Position numbers and translations under genes: made by a program. Positions 55,065-64,000 of a stretch of DNA of 64,000 bases are shown piece by piece (position 1 is the stretch's first letter; the number at the start of each line of letters is the position of its first letter). The notes under the pieces were generated by a model. It was not told the DNA's origin and searched no databases. It saw nothing but the letters and a program-made list of their open reading frames with translations. The stretch is from Spiroplasma clarkii (GTDB lineage: Bacteria > Bacillota_I > Bacilli_A > Mycoplasmatales > Mycoplasmataceae). Location of the stretch: assembly GCF_002795265.1 (NCBI RefSeq), contig NZ_CP024870.1, positions 1,240,001 to 1,304,000 on the forward strand, given 5' to 3'.

Positions 55065-56645
55065 TTACTCTGTTTTGACTTTAACTAATAATTTTGCATA
55101 TAAATCATCAAAAATGTTTTTTCCCAAAAATTGTTTCACTGGGTAAATGTAAGCATGTGGTGATTTTTCTTGGGCAAATTCTGCAAAATTTGTCATTGTT
55201 ACCACAATATCTATGCTTGGATCTAAGTCCTTAACTGCACAGTTTTTAACTTCAATGTCAATGTTATTTTGTTGACACCATTTTTTTATAATTCCTGCAG
55301 CCATAGCACTTGAACCAACACCAGCATCGCATGCCACCATTAGTTTTTTTGCAGTTTTAAAATCAAGAGTTTGGTTTAAAACTGGTGCTTCACTAAATGA
55401 TAATCCTTCTTCAGTTACTTGAACCCCAGTTACAGCAACATTTGCTTTTCTTTTAAACATCATAATAACTGATGCTACTCCAAAACTTGCCAAAGCTCCT
55501 GCAAAAACTGCAATTACATTAACTAAAATTCTCATTCCACTACCTGACATTGCAATTACTGAAATTAAACTACCTGGTGAAATTGCAGCAATGGCTCCTC
55601 CTGCAAAGATTTTTACAATTGATAAAGAAACAAATGCTCCTGAAATTGTAGCTGGAACCATGATTGGTTCAGTTAAAATGTAAACGTAATGAACTTCATG
55701 GATTCCTCCAATTAGCTGGATAATACTACTTCCTCCAGCTGCTGCTCTTTGTTGTTTTCTTCAAACTGTGTAAGCTATTAATAATCCAAATCCAGGTCCA
55801 GGATTCCCCCCAACCATAAAGAAGGCTGAAAATCCTTTACTACTCATTTCTACTTCTTGTAACCCTAATGGGATCATTACCCCTCAATTAAGAGCATTAT
55901 TTAAGAAAATTGCACGCAATGGTTCAGTAAATATTGCCATAAAGGGAAAGGCTCAAGGTGCTCGAGTAAATAGTTCAATAATTTCAACCATTACAAAACT
56001 AATACCATACATAATAAATCCTCAAGTGAAAAAGACTAAAAAGATTCCTAAAATTACTAACCCAGCTTGTGAGAAGTTTCTCACTAGCATTTCGTACCCT
56101 GGTTTAATACGATTTATATAATAACTTTCAATTTTTTTAACCATAAAAGTTAAAAGTGGTGCCACAACCATTGCTCCAACTATTTGGTTTGGAGCTGCCA
56201 CATTTTTAACAATGTCTGCTCCCATTCTTCAGTCTGCTGCATAGTTTGCATAGATGAAGTCATTCCCAACAATTGCTGCAAATGTAAATGTAGCTCCGAT
56301 CATAGCACCTCTAGCTCCATAAATCATGTGACCTGCAGTATAACCAATCAAAACAGGAATTAATCACTTCATCATTGGAGCAATTAATACCCCCATTGGT
56401 TCAAAAGTAATTCATCCGGTTTTGACTCAAACATCATTTTCCATTTTTCCTAAAAAAGCAGCTGCTAATAATCCTCAGGCAATAAGGATTCCAACAGTGG
56501 GCATAATCATACCTGCCATAAAACTTCCAGCCTTTTGGATATATTTTTTTCAAACTACTTTTGAGTTTTTTGCTTTGTCAATAATTAAACTCTTATCAAC
56601 ATCAGCTTTTAATTTTAAATTGTCTTGGTTTTTTTCTTTTTTCAT
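55065..56645 (-). CDS. mtlA: PTS EIICB permease, mannitol family
   Basis: A 526-residue membrane permease: soluble start (MKKEKNQDNLK), EIIC domain with about eight helices (residues 45-390) carrying MPTVGILIAWGL, GGNPGPGFG and GGIHEVHYVYIL, then an EIIB domain with the phosphorylation Cys in LMVACDAGVGSSAMAAG near residue 438. It imports and phosphorylates a hexitol-type sugar. The GIHE motif binds the sugar in this family. A GGAGGAC site precedes the start. It follows an RpiR regulator by 95 bp and precedes EIIA and a gnd-like gene rather than mtlD. Confidence 0.93.
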
Positions 56646-56740
56646 TAAGCTGTCCTCCACTTTGAGTATAGGACAAATGAAATTATTTAATATTGTTTTT
56701 AAGGCATTGTAAATTAGTTAGCAAAAAGTAAAATAGTTCA

Positions 56741-57505
56741 CTACTTTAAACTTAAGCAGTGAACTAGTTTCATAGTTATGGCTGTAAAAGTTACCACACA
56801 ACTTTGTTGATGACTTAAAATTTCTTCATTATTTAAAGCAAACAAAACAACATCTGCATGTGGGACAAAGCTTGAATCTGGATTTGCTGTGATTAAAATT
56901 ATCTTGGTGTTTTTTTCAACAGCTTGATTTAAAATTTTTGCAATACTAGGGGTCATCCCTGAATATGTGAAAAATATTGTCACATAATTTTGATCTGCAT
57001 TGGCAATTATTTTTTCTTGGACATCAACATCAAAAGAAGTTTGACTATTGTAACCCAACTTAATTAAATAGTTATTTAATAAATTACAAATCATTGTGTT
57101 TGGTCCTTTACCAAACAATTGAATAGTTTTACTAGCTTTAATAATTTCACAAATTGCTTTAATTTTGTGTAAATCAATATGGGCAATGTTTTCTAATAAT
57201 ACTTGACTGTATTCAAGCATACTTTTATCTAAATCTTGGTTTTCATCAATATCCACATTTTTATAAATATGATGTTCTAAGTAAACTCGACGAATTAGGT
57301 CTTTGTAACCTTCCAAACCAAGTTGTTTACAAAATTTGACAATTGTGGCTTTTGAACAAAAACTTTGTTCAGCCAACTGATTAATTGTTAATGTGTCAAT
57401 GTGATCTAAGTTTTTTAAAATGACCTTAGCAATTAAGTTGGCAATTGAATTATTGTCTTCTTGAATTATGTTTTGCAAAACTGTAATTATATTTATCTTT
57501 CTCAT
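56741..57505 (-). CDS. RpiR/MurR-family transcriptional regulator
   Basis: A 254-residue regulator: N-terminal helix-turn-helix (about 20-75, TINQLAEQSFCSKATIVKFCKQLGLEGYKDL cut here to its key HTH residues SKATIVKFCKQLG) and a C-terminal SIS domain (about 110-240, TIQLFGKGPNTM, FFTYSGMTPSI) that binds a phosphosugar. Such proteins sense a sugar phosphate and control the linked sugar operon. It lies just upstream of mtlA in the same direction and opposite to the (+) membrane protein, so it probably regulates the PTS operon and itself. Start ATG after CAGGAAGT. Confidence 0.92.
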   Translation of the reverse strand: MRKINIITVLQNIIQEDNNSIANLIAKVILKNLDHIDTLTINQLAEQSFCSKATIVKFCKQLGLEGYKDLIRRVYLEHHIYKNVDIDENQDLDKSMLEYSQVLLENIAHIDLHKIKAICEIIKASKTIQLFGKGPNTMICNLLNNYLIKLGYNSQTSFDVDVQEKIIANADQNYVTIFFTYSGMTPSIAKILNQAVEKNTKIILITANPDSSFVPHADVVLFALNNEEILSHQQSCVVTFTAITMKLVHCLSLK

Positions 57506-57649
57506 TGTTACTTCCTGTTACCTAACTTAATCATATACTTTTTTAACACAATTTGTTTAACAGTTTTTTAATCTACTTTATTTGAAAAATCAAAATAATC
57601 TATTTAAAACCATTTAGTACTATATCTACTTTAAAATAGTGCTAATTTA

Positions 57650-57658
57650 TGATAAAAT
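57650..57658 (+). promoter_or_regulatory. Extended -10 box for the (+) membrane protein gene
   Basis: TGATAAAAT, an extended -10 element, about 50 bp upstream of the start codon; two ATCTACTTTA copies (near 57570 and 57624) lie in the divergent region and might be operator sites. Confidence 0.4.
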
Positions 57659-57709
57659 ATTAAGGTCAAAATAATATCAGTCAACATATTTGTAAGAGGA
57701 GATGAAAAC

Positions 57710-58528
57710 ATGTATGTCAGAAAATGAGATTTTAGAGATGATTGAAGACTTTGATTTAAATTAATTGCAATTACTTTAGTTTTAACATTTTTAGTATTAG
57801 ATTATTCTCAAAAATTAATTGGTGCTTGTTTCATGTCGGGAACAGAATGGGCAATTTATGGAGCTGATTCAGACAAAATTATAGCTTATGACTATTTAGG
57901 CTTTAACATTTATTATGTTACAAGTTTTACCTTTATTACCACAATCTTTATTTTTATGTGATTGCTAGTGGCAATCATTAAACACAATATTATCTTTGGT
58001 CGTTGAGAAAGAAGTTTTTGGATTTCAAGACTGGTTACAGTCTTGATTGCAACTTGTGCTCTGTTAAATACTACTATTTACTTATTTGTAAATTTGCCAG
58101 TTTACTTAGTTCAAGATAAATTTGCACCATACTCAATTTTATACTTAATTGGAGATGTTCTAATTAACACTGTCCCAACCATTGGTTTAGTAACTTATGT
58201 TTACTTTATTAATACAGTAAGTTATGAAAAAGTTTACCTAGAAGACTACTTTAAAAAACAACTACCTTGAGTATTTGTTTATCCAGCAGTTTACTTAGGA
58301 ACAGAATTTGGCCGAATTCTCTTAATTCACTACCAATATGGTTTAAGAGTCAATGCCACAAGAAACCACCATGGGTTTAGATATTTCTTCTTAGAGATAT
58401 TTAACAACAATCTTTTTGGAATGTATGGAGCTATTTGGTTTGTTTTTGTTATTTTAATCTGTGGAGGCTTATTAGTTGGTTATTCACTACTTACTCACAT
58501 TGCAATTGAAAGTAGATCTAAAAGATAA
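57710..58528 (+). CDS. Multi-pass membrane protein of unknown function
   Basis: A 272-residue membrane protein, about seven helices, beginning MYVRKWDFRDDWRLWFKLIAIT with several TGA-Trp codons in the first 15 positions, which hides the true start from standard translation. The segments IYYVTSFTFITTIFIFMW and LINTVPTIGLVTYVYF are notable. Not recognised as a known transporter. AGAGGAGATG precedes the ATG at 57710. It is divergent from the RpiR regulator and converges on a lipoprotein gene through a shared terminator; RpiR control is possible but not shown. Confidence 0.75.
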
Positions 58529-58555
58529 AAAAATCGCAAATTTGCGATTTTTTTT
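58529..58555. terminator. Bidirectional terminator
   Basis: AAAATCGC/GCGATTTT around AAATTT, with A- and T-runs on both sides, shared by the converging (+) membrane gene and (-) lipoprotein gene. Confidence 0.85.
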
Positions 58556-58563
58556 AAGCTTAT

Positions 58564-59355
58564 TTATTCAGGTTTAAATTCTTTATAACCTGTGAACAAT
58601 AAATACTTGACATCTGTTGCATCACCAATTGTTCAACCATCATCAAAAAATAATACTAGCGCCTGGTCATCATCAAGAACTGTTATTTCTGGTGAACCAT
58701 CTGCTGGGTGGTAAATAAAATTCATTTCTTTATAAAAGTCAATCTCTTTTACATCTGTCCCAAAGATTTTAATATATTCACCTTTTATTCTAGTGACAAA
58801 CGAATCCACATTTTCATCTTTATGTGGTGAAAATGGCGATTTTGACAAATCCTGCTTTTCAATTGTCAAACTTCCTTTTAATGATTTAAATAAATCACTA
58901 GCTTTATTTACAGTAAAAGCAATTGTATCTGATGACAATAAAATAGTTTTGTCATCCACATGTTCTAGCACACCTGCTTTTGAACCTCAGGCTCTAGTTA
59001 CCACAAAATCAATATCATTTTCTGTAACCTTTTCTAATTTCGTATCATTTTTTGCATTTGCATCATCAATTTTTTTGTTAATTCATTGAACAACATCATC
59101 TTTAACATCACCATATTTGGTTTGTTTTGCTTCTAAAGTAATTTCATTTGAAATTGATGCAACATCAATTGTTATGGGGTTATTTAATGCAGGTGTTTCA
59201 TCTCCTCCATCAGTGTTTCCATTGTCTATACTTCCATTGTCTGTATTGTTGTTCCCTTCATCTGGTGTTCCAACACTTGGTGAGCAACAAGCAACAGCAC
59301 TTGCACTTGTTGAAACTAATGTAGCAGTTCCTAATAAACTAAGTAATTTTTTCAT
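58564..59355 (-). CDS. Lipoprotein of unknown function with Asn/Asp/Gly linker
   Basis: A 263-residue lipoprotein, signal MKKLLSLLGTATLVSTSAS, lipobox AVAC followed by a second Cys. The mature N-terminus is a low-complexity linker (about 30-52: GNNNTDNGSIDNGNTDGGDE), then a soluble domain rich in Lys, Asp and Phe. No domain recognised. A GGAGGT site stands 11 nt before the ATG. Monocistronic between two terminators; probably a surface protein held off the membrane by the linker. Confidence 0.85.
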
Positions 59356-59580
59356 AATATTTTGTACCTCCTATTTTTTTATTTTGATATAAATTACACT
59401 AATATTTTACTATCAAAATATTTCAAAATCTTGGTTTTTTTTAAGAATGTTTTGTTTAAAATTAAATATTTGCTAGAAAATATCTCAAAATAACACCAAT
59501 AATGTTATTAATCACCATATTCACCCATAAATTATTCAAAACTCAAATAAATTCATTAATTCTTTTATTATTTAAATACA

Positions 59581-59607
59581 AAAAAACCCTATATTTTATA
59601 GGGTTTT
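59581..59607 (-). terminator. Terminator of the phosphatase-like gene pair
   Basis: An 11-bp stem AAAACCCTATA/TATAGGGTTTT, 3-nt loop, T-run on the minus strand. Confidence 0.85.
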
Positions 59608-59624
59608 AATGCTTTATTGGTTTG

Positions 59625-60599
59625 TTAAACTTCTAAAAACTTGTAAACTATTTCTTTAACATCAACAAAATTAACAACAGGTCTTGAGATAATTTCTGCT
59701 AAATTATGGTTTGCTACCATAAATGAGCGAAAAGCTGTTCTATCTCACATATTATGGTTTTTACCATTAACTGCTCTTCCATGATCGGTCACTAGCAATA
59801 ATAATGTGTTTGGATCATCTCCATAACTTGAAAACAAATAATCAAATAAAAAATAGTAATATTTGTAAACTTCCTGAACATACTCTGAGTCATAAGTCAT
59901 TCCCAAATGACCGGCATTATCTGCTAAAAAATCATAGAAAAATGAGAAATTATACTCATGTGAGTTGAGTTGATCTTTAAAATCTTGATACTGAATATCT
60001 AAGAATGTTTTTGCATCAGCTAAATTATCATTTATATAACGAGCTGCTAAATTTTCACCAAGTGTATAATTAAGCAAATCTGAAATAGTTGTCTTATAAT
60101 TTAAAACTGTGGTGATAAAATGGTGTCATGAAAGCAAGGCTGAGGTTCTTAAACCACCATCTTTTGAATTTTCAATTAGGTTAAAAATGTTATATCAATT
60201 TTTGTTTCAATAACCTCCCAAAATATTACGATATCCCATAACTGATTCAAAAGATGGAATTTCGTACTCTGCACTATAAATCTCTTTATTTTTTATTTTT
60301 TCTCGATATTCATCATTCAATGTTCATTCTAAAAAATGTTCTCAGACAATACCATCAAAAGAAAACAAAATTACATTCTTCCGGGCATCTAACTTGCGAT
60401 TTTGATAGTCAGCTTCAATCTCTTTTTGCCAAGCTTTTTGTTCAGGTGTACGATACTCTCCCACATGAAGCATCCACAATGATGCTGAATATAGTTGAAA
60501 GTTAACAATAAAGATGGCTAAAAATGAGACTGGTAAAACTAGAATCGAAATAATGATTAGTAAGTGCTTTAATTTAAAATGGATTTTTGATATTTTCAT
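59625..60599 (-). CDS. Membrane-anchored alkaline-phosphatase-superfamily protein, downstream copy
   Basis: A 324-residue protein: one N-terminal membrane helix (HLLIIISILVLPVSFLAIFIV) and an extracellular domain. Superfamily marks: metal Asp in VILFSFDGIV, a Ser/Thr-nucleophile-like EIPSFESVMGYRNIL, and VTDHGR near residue 280, so the metal site looks complete. The superfamily includes phosphatases, sulfatases, phosphodiesterases and phosphoglycerol transferases. It lies 18 bp after its paralog with AAGGAG before the start. Exact substrate unknown; nucleotide or lipid head-group phosphates are possible. Confidence 0.78.
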
Positions 60600-60617
60600 T
60601 GATACTCCTTATTTTAT

Positions 60618-61586
60618 TTAACTTGCTTTTAAAAATTTGTATGCTATTTCCTTAATGTCTAAAAAATTAACTACTACTCGATCAATAATTTGGTTAAGAT
60701 TATGATTTGAAATCATAAATGAGTGATATGAACTTCTATCTCAAACGTTGTGTTGAAGTCCATCTGCATCTCTACCATGATCGGCAACATAAATCACCAA
60801 AGTATCTGGGTCATTGGCATATTTTGTGAACAAATCATCAAAAGTTTCAAAATATGCCTCATAAATTGTAGTTACAAAGTTTGAATTCAAACTGTAACGA
60901 TAATGCCCAGCATTATCTGCTAAAAAATCGAATCAAAATGAGAAGTTGATGTTTGGGTTTGTATATTGTTCTGCAAAGTCAGCATTTTGAATATCTAAGA
61001 ATTTCAAAGCTTGGTTCAAGTTAGCACTTAAATATTCTGATTTTAAAGTTTTATCTGCATAATAATTCTTTAAATTTGAAATCTTTGTATCGTAGTGCAA
61101 TACTTTAGTAGCAAAATTTTCTCAATAAAATAATGCTGATGTTTTTAGTTCACTTTTAGAGTGTTCAACTAGATTAAAAATATTTTCAAATGATTTTTCT
61201 TTATAACCAGTTAAAATATGTCTGTTCCCAAAAATTGATTCATAACTGGGAATCTCATAACGTAAACTATAAATTTCTTGACTAATGATTTTTTGTTGGT
61301 ACTCGTCATTCAAAGTGTCTTGATAAAACTTGTCTCACACCACTCCACATAAAGAAATTAAAATTACTTTCTTCTCATGGTTTAAAGTATCATTTTGGTA
61401 TTCATCAACAATCTGTTCTTGTCATTGTTTTTGTTCGGGTGTACGATATTCTCCCAACCTTAACATTCACAAATAATCTGTATACAAATGATAATTAGTG
61501 GCGTAAATTGCTATTAAAGCCGTTCAAAAGGCTACAACTGTTAAAATTATTAACAGTTGTTTTAGTTTAAAATTGAATCTTTTCAT
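60618..61586 (-). CDS. Membrane-anchored alkaline-phosphatase-superfamily protein, upstream copy (metal Asp replaced)
   Basis: A 322-residue paralog of the downstream gene with the same plan: N-terminal membrane helix, GEYRTPEQK linker (identical in both), and catalytic-type domain. The nucleophile-like EIPSYESIFGNRHIL and VADHGR are present, but the first metal motif reads VILISLCGVV, so the Asp of SFDG has become Cys (codon TGT). It may be inactive or have an altered metal site. First gene of the pair; AAGGGA precedes the ATG. Its Trp residues are TGA-coded. Confidence 0.75.
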
Positions 61587-61710
61587 AACAATCCCTTCCA
61601 TAAATATATTAATATTTATTATACTCCAATATATAAAAAATGGAATTACCCTAAGTTGCTTTCTTTACATAATAATTTATGATAAATTTTGGTTTTTTAA
61701 TATATTTACT

Positions 61711-61740
61711 AATAAAAAACCAAACAAGTGTTTGGTTTTT
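61711..61740 (-). terminator. Terminator of the second large lipoprotein gene
   Basis: An 11-bp stem AAAAACCAAAC/GTTTGGTTTTT, 4-nt loop, T-run on the minus strand. Confidence 0.85.
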
Positions 61741-61747
61741 AAAGCTT

Positions 61748-64000
61748 TTAATAAATGTTATAAAATTGTGTTCCTTCTTTGTTGAAGCAATCAATTTTGC
61801 TAATAACTCAATATGGATTATTAACATCACTACTTATATTTTGTCATTCAACATTATATTGAAACTCAACCGGCTTGTAATTTTCATATAAACCAGTTCC
61901 GTCATATGCTACTAAGGCATCTGGACTAATAACATTTTGTTCTACACCTAAAACTTTTCCTGAAACTTTGGTTTTATCAATTAAATCTCATGATTTAGCA
62001 GACATCTTGTCTCCATCTTTGTTTAGTTCACCCTCTTGGTGCTGTCAAATTGTTTGATAAGGGTTAAAGTTATCTGGCACGTCTACTTTTTTGGTTTGAG
62101 TACTTGCAGTTGAAGAATGATCTCCAAAACCAGTATAGTTTAAAGTGAAACTCATTTTTCCATTTAGATCTAAATTTGAAGTTGTATTTATTTCAAAGTT
62201 AGATTTTTTTCAATATTTATCATCAAAAATATATTGATAAACATTTTCATGTGCTTTTTTCATTCCTGTATCAACAATTTTTTTCAAAGACATAACCATT
62301 GTAGTAAACTCTTTGTTACCTTTAATGTTTGTATCTGTAAAAGCACTGTAAAAACCATTTAAGAAGCTTTTTTCTTCAAAACCAGCACCATTATAACCCA
62401 GGATTTTAATAAAGTCTTGTTTTTCACCACTAGTTAAGTTTCTAAATGAATTCTTGCTTTGGTATTTGTTTTTTGCTTTTGTGACTTGTTCATTAATTGT
62501 TGGGTCACAAGCAAATTCAAAGGCTAATTTTGCAAACTTGATTAAGTTAATAGCACCATTATTGTTATCATCATGCATAATGGTTTTTCAAGTTTCAGGT
62601 CTTAAGAAAGTAATTGGCAATTTGTAAGCTTTTTCAAAAACTGATTTAGTTGAAGTTTCTGAATCAAATAAAGTAGTAATTACTTTAGCCTGAGCAGCAC
62701 TATCTTTATTTTCAAAGTCTTTGATAATTAAATCTAAAATTTCAATTAAGTTTTTTGCATTTTGAAAATTTTCATTTAAAACCACTTGACCATTGCTAGC
62801 ACTTGAAAATTTCCCAAGTATTTCAAACCCGACTTGCTCTGTGTTTACATCAGTAGTTGATGGAATTAAAGCATCTTTTAGTGGTTCAGGAGCTGTGGTT
62901 AAGTCATTGGCAAATCTTAAAATTTCACTATCTGCACCATAAAGCGCTTTTGCACTACTATCTGTTTTTAGCAAGTTAATTGCTTTTCAAACATTTGTAA
63001 TCAAAGTCATAATGACTCCTTGCATAAATAGTTCTGTTGAGGTATTACTTATAATTACTGGCATAAAGTAGTTTGCTAATTCTGCTAAAATTAGTGAGCC
63101 ACTTGCGGAATTACTAACTGAGCCAAGTAATGAACCAAATAGAGCAAAAGCACCATTTAGATTATTGTCTTGTGCATTTTGAGCAATTTCACCACCAGCT
63201 TGGTTAAATTCAACCTGTTTACCACCAATTTCTACACTTGGTTTTGCTGTTGTTGAACCTGGGGTATAATTGACATCCAAGTTATTTTTAGCAATTTTTT
63301 CTTTCAGAGAAAAAAGAGTTTTATCACCAGCTGCTACATTTGGATTAGTAGGGCCAGCTTTTCCAATTTGCATTATAGAATTATAAAAACTATAACCTGA
63401 TGAATTTGTTCCTCAATTATCTATTAATGGAGTTCATGGGGGTAGTAAACCTCCTGCTTGAGCTCTATTCCCCCCAGGAGTATCTCCATCTAAGTTATGG
63501 TAAAGCAAGTAATTGGTTAATGGTCCAGTATCTTGAATTCCCCAAGCAAGAGCTTTACGTGAATCTTCTTTTGCTAAATTTAAATTTTTATTTAGTCCTG
63601 CTAAATAACCCATAGCATTATTAACATTTGGTTGGTTAAACTTGTATTCCCCATCAAGACCAACTGTGTCATAGAAGGTTTTTTCACCACTTATCATAGG
63701 TTTGTAAAATTCATCATCATACATCCCCATCACATAACTTGCCATAGTAGTAGCAGCTCTATCTTGGTCTAATGATTCTAAGCTTGGTGCTAAGAATTTT
63801 TTATAGTTTGTAACTTCTTCTACAATACTTATTTGTTGATTATTGTAGTTATATGATTGTGGTAAACGCATTTGGTTACCTTCTGGTGTAATTAAACTTG
63901 ATAATAATTCATTAACGTTAAAATTCAAATTCTCATGTCTTGCAGCAATAATTAATCTTGACATAAATTCTGCCCCAATTGACATTTCATTTTGTAAATT
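61748..64000 (-). CDS. Second large lipoprotein (MOLPALP-like paralog), N-terminus beyond window
   Basis: At least 751 residues; the start and signal peptide lie past position 64000. The visible part parallels the gene at 50360-52774 along its whole length: GAEFMSRLIIAARHENLNFNVNELLS, YVMGMYDDEFYKPMISGEKTFYDT, GYLAGLNKNLNLA, and the C-terminal PYWVISKIDCF...GTQFYNIY. The two differ mainly in the central helices. Here no FtsX-type permease follows; the terminator lies immediately after, so the paralog is the last gene of its unit. Function unknown; duplication of a surface lipoprotein is clear. Confidence 0.85.

Overview
The window is AT-rich, and TGA must be read as tryptophan throughout: dozens of conserved proteins (P-type ATPase, ThrRS, enolase, TypA, MtlA, the transposase) run in one frame across TGA codons and stop only at TAA or TAG. 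With the many lipoproteins that start MKKLLGLLAATGLVAS...AC, the PTS-centred sugar metabolism, arginine-deiminase genes and the lack of cell-wall genes, this points to a wall-less mollicute of the Spiroplasma/Mesoplasma/Entomoplasma group (genetic code 4). All coordinates below use that code. No rRNA, tRNA, CRISPR or replication origin was seen.

Layout. 1-2.7 kb (+): end of the arginine-dihydrolase operon (argF 3' end, YfcC/ArcD-like carrier, arcC). 2.7-14.5 kb (-): P-type cation ATPase; a lipoprotein plus a cellobiose-type PTS EIIC with a long coiled-coil N-terminus; an ABC exporter; thrS followed by a formate/nitrite-type channel. 14.9-21.6 kb (-): a tandem array of six lipoprotein genes, each with its own promoter and hairpin terminator, built from a shared ~70-80-residue repeat and Ig-like domains. 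21.7-29.5 kb (-): central metabolism (pfkA-pyk-pyk; PAP2-ruvX-hpt; eno). 29.5-31.1 kb (+): a complete IS1202-like insertion sequence with a perfect 30-bp target duplication. 31.2-37.8 kb (-): lipoproteins (one frameshifted), an ABC exporter with a degenerate P-loop, and typA. 37.9-43.7 kb (-): a run of seven little-known genes including a J-domain protein, a YgjP-type metallopeptidase and three membrane proteins. 43.9-53.6 kb (-): a lone ABC ATPase, a spiralin-sized lipoprotein, then a cluster of small membrane protein, large lipoprotein and giant FtsX-type permease. 53.7-57.5 kb (-): RpiR regulator, mannitol-type PTS EIICB and EIIA, and a 6-phosphogluconate-dehydrogenase-like enzyme in place of mtlD. 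57.7-64 kb: one (+) membrane protein, then (-) a lipoprotein, two tandem alkaline-phosphatase-superfamily membrane proteins, and a second large lipoprotein cut by the window end.

How it fits together. Sugars enter by PTS permeases and feed a glycolytic set (Pfk, enolase, two pyruvate kinases), while arginine catabolism yields extra ATP through carbamate kinase. Most of the remaining capacity is surface: at least fourteen lipoprotein genes and several ABC or FtsX membrane machines. The most unusual signals are the modular lipoprotein array with a shared CAC-N5-7-GTG dyad in its promoters (also seen at 53.6 kb), a ThrRS whose editing-site zinc ligands are all gone, a J-domain/metallopeptidase/membrane operon, and a PTS-dehydrogenase operon that may handle a sugar other than mannitol.
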